Shown here: positions 10,980-22,096 of the stretch, one piece after another
Position numbering within the stretch: the first letter of the stretch is position 1
How the letters are laid out: every line of letters begins with the position of its first letter
Origin: Volutella citrinella
Taxonomy: Eukaryota; Ascomycota; Sordariomycetes; Hypocreales; Nectriaceae
NCBI GenBank assembly: GCA_034401135.1
Contig: JAWZSP010000002.1
Location: forward strand, 1,426,001 to 1,490,000
Length of the DNA stretch: 64,000 bases
Reading direction: 5' to 3'
Made by a program: the position numbers and the translations under genes
Notes under the pieces: generated by a model
Databases searched by the model: none
Told to the model about the DNA's origin: nothing
The model's input: the letters and a program-made list of their open reading frames with translations, nothing else

Positions 10980-13158
10980 TCAGGTCTTTCTTCGCTTGGA
11001 AGGGCCCTGCTTCGGCTGCTCGACGGCTTCCTCAGATTCGCTGTCGCTGCCGCTCTCCTGGTCGATTGTCACGCCGAATGACGTTCGCCTGGATTGCGTT
11101 TCTTCGGTGTCACTTCCGAAACCCTCAAACTCCTCCTCGTCTTCCTCTTCATCCTCCTCCTCATCATCTGACGCATTCTCACGCTTCTCGGTGGCAGCTG
11201 AAGCCTCCTGTTGCAGCTGGGCTTCAGCCGACACATCATCCTCTTCAGCGTCCTCCTGCTTGCGCTTTCTAGGCATCTCACCCAGCTTTCCTTCGCGGCC
11301 ACCGACCTTGCCGTCGGCAGGCCCCTCGTATGCAGGAGCAGGGGTGAACCAGGGGATCTTTCCTCGCATGAAGTCGTTCAGAACCATCTTGGCCACTCCG
11401 TCGAGATCGGGCTCGCCTCCCTTTAGCAAACGACCAGCCTTTCGGGCCAGGAGTTCCAAAAACTCAGTCGGGCCCTCCCATCCCCTCAGCTCATAAGTCT
11501 TCTCCATGTGGTGCTTCTTCACTCGGTTTAGGAGCGCCTGGATATATTGCTCTGGGTGCTCGACCTTCTCCACTCTGACCACGCCGCGGAGGACGAGGTC
11601 AGTCGGGGTGTCTGTGCTGGATGGAGGGACAACACCAGGGCAGTCGATCAGGTAAATCCGCTTCATCAAGCTGACATACTGCCACACCTTGGTCTCGCCG
11701 GGAATGGGAGCGACTGTGCACACCTTCTTCTTGAGAAGTGTGTTGATGATGGATGACTTGCCAGTGTTGGGTCCACCAATCAGACCGACGGAAATCTGCT
11801 TCCTGTCCGAGTGCAGAGACGAAAACTGTCGCAGCAACTGGATCAGAGAGCCCTTGCCAAAGGAGTTGGTGATACTAGCGTGGAATGCCAATGTAGGATA
11901 CTCCTTGGACAAATGTCGAACCCATCCCGCCTGCAGCATGTTAGTTGTATACTCAACAAAAGCTGCAAAATAGACATTGTAGTCATGTCCGTGCCATCAC
12001 TAAGAAGTACACAATCAATGTCCACGCGAAGCGGCATAGGTGAACTTCAACTCAATCGGGCACATTACCGTTCTCAAGATGGTAACCAAAACGGCACACA
12101 TCAGTCCACAGCACGAGGCTGGGACAGTAGAGAACAGAATTCATTCTCCCAACGTTTTAACAGATCCACATCCATTGGAGAAAAAGAGGACGGCATCCTG
12201 ACAAAGAACATTGGGGTCATGCGAGCAACGAGTTGCCGCAACAGCAAGAAAGATGAGAAAGAGAGTAAACTTACAGCAACGCTGGTGGGGACAAGATCGC
12301 ACTTGTTCAGAACAAAAATGAGGTGCTTGTGTGGGGCTTCCTCCTTTAGGTACTTCTCAATGCTCAAGCATCTCGTTCCGATGGGGTCTCTGGCATCGAG
12401 AACGTGGATGACCACGTCTGATGAGTCCATGACCTTGTACAGCTCGTTCCAGATACGCTTGCTCTGACCCTTGTCAAAGACGGGCTCAATCGCCATGGTG
12501 AGCTCGGGGGCGTCTGGGTCATCCCCCGATGTCCCACTAAGAAGCTTCGCTTGCTCCATGCGGTCCTGGTATGTATCCATGCTCTTCTCCGTGTCATCAG
12601 CAAGGTCGGTGAGACTGCTGACTCCAAGCTTGACCCTCTTCCTCTGCGCCTTGGGACCAAACACTTCGGCAAAGGGAGACGTCTCGACAGTCATCTTTGC
12701 TTGGTGCTGCCTGACGCCGTTGACAGACTCCTGGCCATCTCGAATCAAGCTCATGGGGAGCTTGTTGGTCCGTAGCAGAACCTGGTAGGGATCTTTGGAC
12801 TTCTCCTCCATGGCCTCTCGGAATGCCTTGAGCGTATCCTGGGAGACGACACGGGTGTTGGTAAACCACTTCCGGTTCGGCTCGATTCGAGCATTGGGGA
12901 TGTCCCTGGACTGGTAGGAGGCCGCCTTGGTGATGTTGCCCTGTTTGTCTCGCTGGGCCCTCCCCTCCTTGTACATGCCGAGGGTCTTGACCTTCTTCGC
13001 ATCGCTGTGGCCCTTGTTAGATCCGACAGGCTCGCGGATAAGAGCAGGACCTCGACTTACCGATAGAAGTTTTCACCCTTGGTCCTGACATTTCCAAGGC
13101 CATCGCCGGTCTTACCCTGGCGCTCCCGTCGGGTCGCCTCCTTCTTGCCGGTACCCAT
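10980..13158 (-). CDS. NOG2: Nucleolar GTP-binding protein 2, 60S ribosome assembly GTPase
   Basis: Nog2 is the circularly permuted GTPase of the nucleolus and nucleoplasm that gates late pre-60S maturation and export. Exons are 13158-13061, 13004-12275 and 11930-10980 (592 residues). Introns are 56 nt and 344 nt. It starts [13 protein letters not shown] and has the family's [17 protein letters not shown] across the first intron. The permuted order is clear: G4 NKCD at about 266-269, then G1 GGPNTGKSS at about 328-336, then G3 DCPG at about 372-375. The last 70 residues are acidic and then basic, as in orthologues. The second intron interrupts the protein between [11 protein letters not shown] and AGWVRHL, and nothing is missing there compared with yeast Nog2. 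It is divergent from PET123 over 320 bp. Confidence 0.96.
11931..12274 (-). ncRNA. Candidate intron-hosted snoRNA (NOG2 intron 2; snR191 position)
   Basis: This intron is 344 nt; most introns in the window are 49-73 nt. In Saccharomyces cerevisiae the NOG2 intron hosts the H/ACA snoRNA snR191, so a retained host relationship is plausible. Seen in the sense strand: a strong short hairpin at 12240-12220 (TGCG-GCAA, CTCG loop, TTGC, one bulged T, CGCA), a second stem at 12094-12068 (CCGTTTT with AGAACGG), and an ACA at 11980-11978 lying about 50 nt before the splice acceptor. I could not find a convincing central ANANNA H box or clear C/D boxes, so this remains a hypothesis. Conservation of the intron interior would decide it. 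Confidence 0.33.
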
Positions 13159-13478
13159 ATTGAAGAGAATTTGGGCTGGGCGAGTATGAAGAGGTAAGAG
13201 AGTGGCGGACGCTGGAAAACCGCCGAGGAAATTTATCCAACTTTTTTTTTCCCTTCCCGCCATCTTCGACCTAAAATAGTACTAGCGTCTCGCAAGCGTA
13301 CGGGGCAGTGGGGGGTTCCTGGTGGGGCCCGCCTGGCATCGGGCACAGGATAATCCGATCAACCGACTGTGATTTTCTTTCTTGAGATTCGGCTCATCTG
13401 ATGCGCATCCCAACGAGTATTCAGGCGCGCCTAGTTCAAGCAGCTCAGCGTTGGCCCATTGGGTTTTGTCCCGCAATC
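13159..13478. promoter_or_regulatory. Divergent promoter of NOG2 and PET123
   Basis: A 320-bp region between two divergent start codons, so both genes must share or partition it. A T9 run lies at 13242-13250 (an A-tract for NOG2). No TATA box is evident, as is common for fungal housekeeping genes. Confidence 0.55.
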
Positions 13479-14387
13479 ATGTCGTCCTATATCGGCAGAC
13501 CCTGCGTCAGGGCTTCTCGTCAGCTCCTAACAACGACGCGCGCCTTCTCTGCCTCCCCTACCGCCCTCTTCGACCACGTCCCGCCCGAGTCCCCTGCATA
13601 CATTCGACTCCCTACGCCCCCTCAATCCGCGGAGAAGAAGCCTGAACGCGTCCGTGGTCATCTACCCGTGCCGAGAGAGGTGTTTTCCCGCGCCGAGGGA
13701 AACCGCAAGATCAAGGCCGACTATATCAAGCAAACCGTTCCGGAGCCTGCTCAGAAGCGAGCTCCCAAGAATGAGATTCAGGAGTGGAAGATGAAGATGG
13801 CCTCCAACCGCCGCGAGAACCTCAAGCAGGGTCTGAATGAGCTCTGGGTTCGTCGAAACCAGCGCGACCGCGTGCGCAATGCTCGAGTCAGCCGCAAGTT
13901 TGAGGAGCACAACGCAGCCGCCCGAGCCCCAGAGCGTGAGGACGACCGCCTCACCCGCAGCACTGTCCTGGATGCGATGCTGGACACCACCGTTTATCCT
14001 GATCCCGATCGATTTGCCCGGGCCGAGGAGAGCAAGGCTCGAGTTAAGGCTGCGGAGGGTGCCAAGCTGGAGGCACGCCGAGATGCCCTGATGGAGCTAT
14101 ACATCAACGCCTCCAACTTCATCGTCACCGAGGCGGAGCTCAAGGCTGAGATTGACAACGTCTTCGCTGATGATTTCTTCAGGAGACAGGGTCAGGCCGT
14201 CGGACGATTCGGTGTCGCCGAGAACAGCTGGGACATCCACGGCAAGCCTCCTTCCATCACCACTATGCTCCAAACCACGACGGGCACCTCGACCAAGGTG
14301 ATGGATTTCTATGAGTCAGAATACGACCGCTCTGTCAAGCGCCAAAAGAGGATTGCTGAAGAGTTCACTGGGGGCAAGATGGAATAG
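13479..14387 (+). CDS. PET123: Mitochondrial small ribosomal subunit protein mS26 (Pet123)
   Basis: A structural protein of the mitochondrial 37S small subunit; in yeast it is Pet123. I chose the ATG at 13479 because it gives a classical presequence (MSSYIGRPCVRASRQLL, then TRAFSAS). An in-frame ATG at 13401 would only add 26 residues. The 302-residue protein is rich in charged helices, with Arg/Lys/Glu coiled segments at about 80-190. The diagnostic segment is LMELYINASNFIVTEAEL at about 203-220, which aligns with the LYHVANEFIVTESQL segment I recall for yeast Pet123. An AATAAA at 14496-14501 follows. The identification rests on that segment plus length and charge pattern. Confidence 0.8.
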   Translation: MSSYIGRPCVRASRQLLTTTRAFSASPTALFDHVPPESPAYIRLPTPPQSAEKKPERVRGHLPVPREVFSRAEGNRKIKADYIKQTVPEPAQKRAPKNEIQEWKMKMASNRRENLKQGLNELWVRRNQRDRVRNARVSRKFEEHNAAARAPEREDDRLTRSTVLDAMLDTTVYPDPDRFARAEESKARVKAAEGAKLEARRDALMELYINASNFIVTEAELKAEIDNVFADDFFRRQGQAVGRFGVAENSWDIHGKPPSITTMLQTTTGTSTKVMDFYESEYDRSVKRQKRIAEEFTGGKME

Positions 14388-14824
14388 CCTCCCTCAAATC
14401 AACCTTGTACAATATCTTGTTTCACAACTTTACCTGTACCATGTACTATCCTGAGCAGGCCGGATCATAGTAGTGTCCCAAACGAATTGGATGTCAATAA
14501 AAATAGCTATGAGATAATTATCTGGCAGCCTTCAATGTTATGGATACTGCGAATCTGCTGTGTCCATCGCGGCTAACTAGTTCTCTACACAACTGAACAA
14601 ACTTGGTCTATCTTACCCAAAAAGCGGTAAGCTTGCTTAAATACAGAAAATACTCTGTAAACCATGAAAAACCCCCGTCACTCCGAACACCATGTATGCA
14701 ACAGCAAGTGCCTAAGTCAGCGATGTAGGTAGGTGGTGGACATGTTGACGCATTCTTGTCTCATCAAAAGTGTCCGTTCTCCGAAGCCCACTTGTCGTGT
14801 CGTCCGTGATGGTAGCGTGCATGT
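14388..14824. other. Convergent intergenic region with poly(A) signal
   Basis: This region lies between the PET123 and ADP1 stops. AATAAA at 14496-14501, about 110 bp after the PET123 stop, is a likely poly(A) signal. The remainder is AT-richer 3' flank with nothing else recognisable. Confidence 0.55.
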
Positions 14825-17800
14825 CTATCGTCTTTCAACAAGGAGGAAGTGCATTGCAGCATAAGACAGAATGATGAAAACGGCAGCATAGATGCCGAGA
14901 TTTCGGATGTCTGACCACATTGCGTTGTTGTCGAAACCAAATGAACTCAAAATTGCAGCTCCAGGCACGGTAATGTCTAGACCATACTTCTTGTCAACCA
15001 ACGTCAATTGCAGAACTTCGTTGACGATGAGGGATTCGAATCCATAGTGGAAAATGGAGAGCGACTGGAGCCACACGGCGCTCTTGGGAGTTGCGTCGTG
15101 ATTCAGCAGGAAACCGGCGAAGAGCAGGCTGAAAAGCATGACCAAGCTTCCAATCAAGTTCGCCACGCCTCCATCCTTGCAAACAATGCCGATGAACAGA
15201 CAGACGGCCGCGGCTGCCATGTTGAATAGGACAAGCACAAGAATGAAGTTGAAGAAGTGAGGCCCATCTGCAACCAGTCCCGTCATAGGATAAATGATTG
15301 AGCCCATCAGAATTGGCGGGACGATTCTCAGTGGAATGATGTCGAATAGAACCTTCGCGGCAAAATATGTAGCTGGAGAGTAGTAGCCATTGGCTCGCTC
15401 CCGCACGAACAGCAATCGTTCAGCAGCAAAGACATTTAAGCTTGTCAGCGTGCTGAATCCAAACAAGGCCAGGAGGAAGAAGAAGAGGCCGAGCCGGTTC
15501 TGGAAGCCAGGGATGTCATCTGTGAGACCGTAGAACAGATATCCTGAAAAGACGGCGAGAACAATGGCGATGGCAAAGTGCGTGAGCATGAGCATCGGGT
15601 TGCGGTAGAGGTTCTTCCAGGTTCTGTTGGACAAGATGATAAACTGTCGCAAATAGCCAACACGAGCATAGCCTTTGCCAACAGCGCTGGTATTGTTGGG
15701 CTGTCTATCTGCGTGGCCATTCGAATTGGGGCCGTTGGCGTTCTCCGCATCGGTGATTGCTTGTTTGATTTCTTCGCGAATGGAAATGGCAATATCCGAG
15801 TGGGTGTATGACTTGGTCATGATATCAAGATCAGTTCCTGTTGTTGCTGCCGGAGGCAAGTCATCTGCGTCTTCAAGAAGAGGAGTCGTGGCGGAATCTC
15901 CAGGGTTCGCTCTGAGTCGGTATGATCCTGATCCCGGTTCCTCAGGTTCGCCATCCGATACAACTGAAACAGCAGTGTTTGTCTTTCGCCGAGTGAAAAG
16001 CTCTCGATCCTGGCGCAACTTCACCGAGTCACGGCGCCAATTCTTCGGCCTCAGTGACGAAGCATGCTCGACGATACTGTCATCACCTGTGGAGACTCCG
16101 GAAATGCTCGCAATGGACTTGATAGCCCTCGTGCTGCTTGGCCCAACGCTGCTTGTGTCGGGCTCGAGTGAGCCATCGTCAAACGACTGAGAGGTTCCGG
16201 CATGCATGGTAAGATCGACCAGGTAGTCCGCAATGTTGAATCCAGGGGGGCATTCGTAGCCAATTTGGTTGAAATAGGACTGGCATTGGTTGAAAGGTCC
16301 AGAGTAAACAATACGTCCTTGGGCTAGGAGCACGAGTCGGTCGAATAGGGCAACGATGTTGGACCGCGGCTGGTGAATGGTGAAGATGACGGTGCGCTGG
16401 TAGTTCTTCGCCAGTGTGACCAAGCATTCAATGACATTGTATGCATTGTACGCGTCCAGACCGCTGGTGGGCTCGTCGAGGAAGAGGATCGATGGACTGG
16501 TGACAAGTTCGCAAGCGATACCCACACGTCTTTTCTCGCCTCCAGAGATGCCACGGCCATTTCCTTCTTCGGATCCAATCAGAGAGTCTCGGATATGATA
16601 GATGCCAAGTTCCTTCTCGACTTCAAAAACGCGTTGTTCCTTTGCTGGTCGGCTCATGTAGCGGGGAAGTCTGAGAAGGGCGCTGTTCAGAATAGTCTCG
16701 TGGACCGTAAGGGTGGGGAGCATGGTGTCCTCCTGATCGACAAATCCGACGACATTCTTGTAGTCAGAATTGGAAACCTTCTCTCCGTTGACGTAGAAGT
16801 CTCCATGAACCACGCCGCGCTTGTTTTTTCGAGCAAGAATATCCAAGAAAGTCGTCTTTCCAGCACCAGAGGCACCCATGATAGCGGTCACCTCTCCAGG
16901 ATGGCATATACCCTGAATATTTGAGAGAATTTGCTTCCCGTTCAACGAATAGGCGACATTCTCGAAAAACAGGGCCGCGGGCTTATGGTCTGCCATAAGT
17001 TTGGTGCTCTCGTCATCGGAATCATCCAAGTGAATCGCGCCATAGTTTAGACGCCGGCGAGACAGGTACCAGGTAAGCACGACGACTGCCACTAAGAAGA
17101 GAGAGCAACCGGCGATGACACCGGCAATCAGGGGGGTGTTGATCTTCTTGACGGGACGCTTGTATCCGGGCACCTCCGTCTCGTAGAGACACTCTCCAGC
17201 GCCGCAGTTCAGTAAAATGCTCGAGTCACCAATCAAGGCCAGAATCAGGGCATCCATCTCGGGTTCATGAAATGCGCAGTCGTGGCCTCCTCCATTTTTT
17301 TGGGTACACTCAAAGCGACCCGGGCCTTTGATGGACTCAATTAAGAAATCAGACAAGTCGATCGAGCCGTCTTTGCCACAGAGCATGCGGTCTGAGATGC
17401 AATTACAAGAGATCTTGCTGCATTTGTATGCTGTTGTGTTCTTCGATTCGTGGAATTCGGCGCCGGAGTCGCAATCCTCCAGATGACAATAGAATGATTC
17501 GATGGCATCAACCCAGACTATCATTTTGTTAGTTATCCACGCTGAAGTAAACGCCATCTGCGCAGGCAAACGCACATTGAAAGTCGCAAGATCTATCCTC
17601 CTTCTTGCAGGTAAAGGTCACCTCTGGCTTCTGCTTTCCGAGCAGCGACGTGATCTTGTCGTTGGTAACATCGCAAATTTGATAGTTCTGTTTGACGACT
17701 TCACCATTGTGGTAGCAGACGCCACCCTCGCCGGTCTCCATCAACTTGTTACACGCCTTGTTGTCGGTACAGACGTTACAGTTGATGCCAGTCCAGCCTT

Positions 17801-18237
17801 CGTCACACTCGCACTTATCCTCGGAGCGCATCGGACGATCCTTTCCGCGAGCAAGAGATCCGCACACTGGAAGAATTAGTTCGGCGGTAATGAGAGAAGG
17901 GACGTCGGGCATATCGTACGCGGCTGGAGGCAGTCATCGCCGCCGAATCCGTTAGGGCAGTCGCATTTGCCGTTGAACTCATTGCAGCCTGCGTACTGTG
18001 TGCATTTGTGTGCCGGTAGCAAACAGTTGAAGCTTGAGGAGAGTCAGCAACACCTTTCACCATACCGAGGATGATACCGTACCATGGGGGGGAGTTGTCG
18101 CCGCGAGTGTTGAGCGAGGACAGCTCAGAGCGCAATAGGACGGACTGGTCGTAGGTCGAGTTCGGCAGGCCTGCTACAAGGGTGGAAAGAGCGGCGACAG
18201 CTCCGACAAGGAGATGGCCCAGTCCAGGACGAGCCAT
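14825..18237 (-). CDS. ADP1: ABCG-family transporter with EGF-like ectodomain (Adp1-like)
   Basis: Four exons: 18237-18083, 18032-17920, 17866-17576 and 17517-14825. Introns are 50-58 nt. The product is 1083 residues. Order: signal peptide (about 1-23), Cys-rich ectodomain with EGF-like modules ([14 protein letters not shown] and [14 protein letters not shown]), a membrane span at about 316-338, and an ABC domain. The ABC domain has Walker [10 protein letters not shown] at 401-409, signature ISGGEKRR at about 510 and Walker B ILFLDE at about 530. A Ser/Glu-rich linker and a C-terminal six-span ABC2 membrane domain follow. It is a half-size White-type transporter with an extra N-terminal extracellular domain, matching yeast Adp1, whose substrate is unknown. 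The first three introns all fall inside the Cys-rich region. Confidence 0.9.
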
Positions 18238-19616
18238 AGCAGTAGCAGCGCGGTCGCGATGGCGCTTAGGTGGTTGAGGCGTTGATGAAAGGCGGAGGTG
18301 ATGATGCATTGGTGTTGCGCGACAGCAGGCAACCAGGCAAGCTTAGTACCTACTATGTACAGGCTACTGCGCAATCGTCAATGGGCCAGCGCCGCCCCGC
18401 AGGAGCTTAGGCCCGTTAGGCAGGTACTACCTCGGTCCTCGTGCTGCCTTGATTGGAGCGTTCATCAGCGGCCAGGGGCGCCGACGCCCGCCTCCACCCC
18501 ACTGAATCCCATGACATTTGGAGTCGGGTGCCAGTATTGCATGAAGACCGACCAGAACAAGCATGCGGTACAACCCTCCCGTGATCAATCTGGGTCAGAT
18601 GCAACTACTGACCTGCCATCCAGCCGTCGCTTGCATAGTAGTAAGGTTGCTTATTACTCGTGTTTCCAGTCCAGAGCTTCTGATTTCCTTGGATAGAGTG
18701 GGCTCAGCTCAGCGCCCCCATGCTCCACTGCGCGCCAGCGGGGGAGGTGGTTGGGGGCTGGTATCCGCCGTTTCATCCAGTGGAATGACGTTGTTTTGCA
18801 TTCCCTGCATGCCGACAAGTACGGAGAAGGGTCGCGCATCTCCAGTTGGAATGGGCTGGCTCTGCCGCCCAGTGACAGGCGCTTCATGAACCAGTCCCTA
18901 CTCAGCGCACATGGCAACCTGAGGCTCTTGTGACGGATGATATGTCGGTCACAATCGACATTGTTCATCCCCCTACCACGGCATACAGGTGCCAGCTTGC
19001 AGACGGGTAATCTGAAACTAATACCCTTTCGAATTTGCTATCCGCTCAGTGCGCGAGGGACACAGACTCCAGAATATGGAGTAATCATAGCGAGCGAAGG
19101 CAGCCTCAACATTGCAAACCAGCACATCTGGTACTGATTGGCTCAAGGTTGTAGATGTTACGTTTGCCGTCCTGCTATTTCAGTAGTACGTAATTGCTGT
19201 GATCCTCCCTCCATTGCTGATTTCTAGGGCGCGCCCTTGCGTTGTCAGTGGTGTCGACATCCAACCCATTATCCATGTTTAGTTGCTGTCTTAAAGTGTC
19301 ATATCAGCTCCTTGAGTTCAATCAAAAATCGGTGCAGTTGTCTGCGGTGGAGTCAATGGGCATTTTCCCCAGTCGAGGCTTCAAATGCGTAGTCTTACTG
19401 GCCCAGTCTGCTATGTTGCCAATACAGGTTAGAGCTCGAAAGCACTATGGCTCGCCTTCAAAAGTGGGGAGGGGTCGGCTGTAGTTGACGGTTGAGGAGA
19501 TGTTCCTCAAGGTATTTAAGTCCAGCCCGATCTCAGGTGTTGCCATTATCGAACGGGCAGCTTACGAGACACTTCCATTGCAAAAACGTCTTTTTATACT
19601 CTTCAGCTTCATCACC
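18238..19616. other. Divergent intergenic region
   Basis: Shared upstream region of ADP1 and the aminotransferase, 1.38 kb. A pyrimidine-rich segment (CTTTTTATACTCTTCAGC, 19588-19606) precedes the aminotransferase start. No RNA gene or protein-like frame is supported. Confidence 0.4.
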
Positions 19617-20863
19617 ATGGTCGTTATCAAGCCTTTTCAAGTCGAGCAATGGATGGACGAGTACGAGACCACTCCAGGCGTACTCAACATCGCTGAGACT
19701 TGCGCCGCCTCCGTTTCAATCAACGATTTGGTGCAGATGTCAAAGAACCCGACAAATTCTAATCCCCTTGACACTGGAGTAAAGCTTACATACGGGCCGA
19801 TCCTCGGGTCCAACGCCCTGCGGGAGCTTGTGGCTAAGCATTGCAGCTCCACGGCGGCACAGCTGGCCGCCAAGGATGTCATTATTTCACAAGGTGCCAT
19901 CGGTGCCAACTTCCTGGCACTCTACACTCTCCTGGGGCCTGGCGACCATGTGATTTGCGTGTACCCCACGTACCAGCAGCTTTACGATGTACCCAAGAGC
20001 GTCGGCGCTCAGGTTTCGCTTTGGAGACTTCGAGAAGAAGAAAATTATGTTCCCAATGTGAAGGATCTCGAGTGCCTTCTTCAGGAAAACACCAAGGTTA
20101 GTTTGACGACATGTCCTTCTTCCTGGGCCACAAGTGCTGATTATTTTGGAAGATGATCATCATCAACAATCCCAATAATCCCACGGGGGCTCCAATCCCC
20201 ACCAGCGTCCTGCGTGATATCGTGAAGGTTGCAAAGGACCGGGATATCATCTTGTTCTCTGATGAGGTGTACCGCCCACTGTTCCACGGCGGATCGCGTG
20301 GGCATTGCGAGGTTCCATTGCCAGCAACCGCTCTTGGCTATGACAAAACGGTTGTCACTGGCTCCATGTCGAAGGGCTTCGCTCTGGCAGGCATCCGAGT
20401 GGGCTGGGTTGCGTGCAGAAATGAAACCATCAGAGCAGCCCTCGCATCAGCTCGTGACTACACGACGATCAGCGTCTCCCAGCTGGATGATCGGGTTGCG
20501 AGCTATGCCCTGTCCGCTGATGTCCAAGGACCCTTGGTCGAGCGCAACATCCAGTTGGCGAGAACGAATGCGCGACTCCTCAAGGAATTCGTTGACAATC
20601 ACAGCTCACACTGCCGATGGGTAGAACCACAAGCTGGAACCACGGCTTTTATCCAATTCAGGGCCAACGGACAGCCAGTAAACGACGTCGCATTTTGCAT
20701 CGATGTCATTGACAAGTCGAAAGTATTTTTTGTCCCCGGGTCGCACTGTTTTGGTGGAGGTGTTGACTTTCCGGGATACGTACGAGTTGGATACGTCTGC
20801 GAAACCGACGTCTTGAAGGAGGGACTGGCAAAGTTGGATGCGTACATGAAAGCGCACATGTAG
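19617..20863 (+). CDS. PLP-dependent aminotransferase, class I/II
   Basis: Exons 19617-20096 and 20153-20863, with a 56-nt intron (GTTAGT...GGAAG), give 396 residues. Fold type I signatures are present: NNPNNPTG at about 165-172, SDEVY at about 196-200 for cofactor stacking and ring binding, and SMSKGFALAGIRVGW with the Schiff-base Lys at about 234. The C-terminal YVRVGYV supplies the substrate-carboxylate Arg. The start is the ATG in CACCATGG. The sequence looks closer to the fungal group often annotated as capreomycidine-synthase-like or general aminotransferase than to aspartate or tyrosine aminotransferases; the substrate is not determined. No biosynthetic partner gene sits next to it. 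Confidence 0.84.
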
Positions 20864-22096
20864 GGTGCGAGAGCTAAGCTTGCTCGCTGCTGAAACTGTA
20901 TCAAGAGTTCAGGAGTAGGACCACATAATAATACGCCGAGTACAACTGCCAAAAAGCATGTGCTAGACTTTACTCTGAAAGTGCTTCAAAGCCTGCTTCA
21001 TTTAATGCGTGACGACGTTTGGCGGCTACCTACATGTTCTTCGTTTATGCAGGTCGTATTGGATGAGTTCCGCTGGTGATCGCCGGGAGTTGCTGTGACG
21101 CGTAGAAACCCTCGTGCGACAAACGAAACCGATCCATGTGAACTGCCCCTAATAGTAGGTCACTGGCGAAATTGGTTCCCTGTGGGTGGTACAGGAGGAC
21201 GAGTCGCATTTGCCGGTAACAGTGCATATGGAGGCATCACCAACAGCCTGTGCCAGACGCGACCAAGCAAGAGGGAAAAGAGACGAGCAAATTTCCAACA
21301 TCTAGAGCAAACGAAAGAGCATATCAAGTTAGTAGGTTTGATAATATGGACTGCTGCTACCAATTGTAACGCATCTTGGTCTGATTACGGAAGCGGGAGG
21401 AGCACCGCCACAGGACCCTGATCAGCTTTCATGTGCTGCGCCTCAGCCGCCGCTGATGACGACTCCTCCCCACATCCCGGCACCTTCGCGCGCACCCATG
21501 ATCAGCCAGCTTGCGCGGCCTCTGCAGTGGCCTCCCTAAGCGTTGGCCCATTCTACCAAACCAACCAACCATTGTCGCCTTCGTGCAATCGCTCGCTTTG
21601 GTTACAGTCTTCCCGCGCGTGCTGGACCAGAGTTTTATCCTTGCTCCACTGCCATGTTCATGCTCCCGTCGGCTCATGCCTGCCAATCTTCATCCCGACT
21701 GCATCCGCGTCCCTCTTTTGCTGTTCCTTCAGCCATTGAGACGAATGACAGGTGGCCATCAATAACCAACACTGCCCGCGTCGCAGCCAATACCTGAGTG
21801 CAACCCTGCAGCGCCACCAAATCCAAAGTACCTCCGCCCTCAATTAGGTTTCCGGGCACGTCCACGGTGCATCCATTGAGGATCAGAGCCTCCACGGTTG
21901 ATCTCAATCCTCCAGCCACCGGACTACTCTTCTCCCACTTCTCCCCTCAGCATATATCCATTGTCGCCTTGCATGGTTACACCCTCGTCTAGCCCATGGA
22001 GGAAGGGAATGTTGGCTCCCACTCGACGCTTTTGAAGCCCTCTTTTTGGTGTCACTCGCGCGGTTCTGAATCCCAGCAAAGTGGTATCTCGGTGCC
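20864..22096. other. Intergenic region, tandem genes
   Basis: 3' flank of the aminotransferase and promoter of the aspartic protease. The stretch 21,430-22,000 is C-rich, with several mutually shadowing open frames and no domain. Nothing else is recognisable. Confidence 0.4.

Noticed and set aside
12001..12274. C/D-box snoRNA inside the NOG2 intron
   Set aside because: RUGAUGA-like and CUGA-like strings occur, but not in the right order and spacing with a terminal stem. The H/ACA alternative is kept only as a weak candidate.
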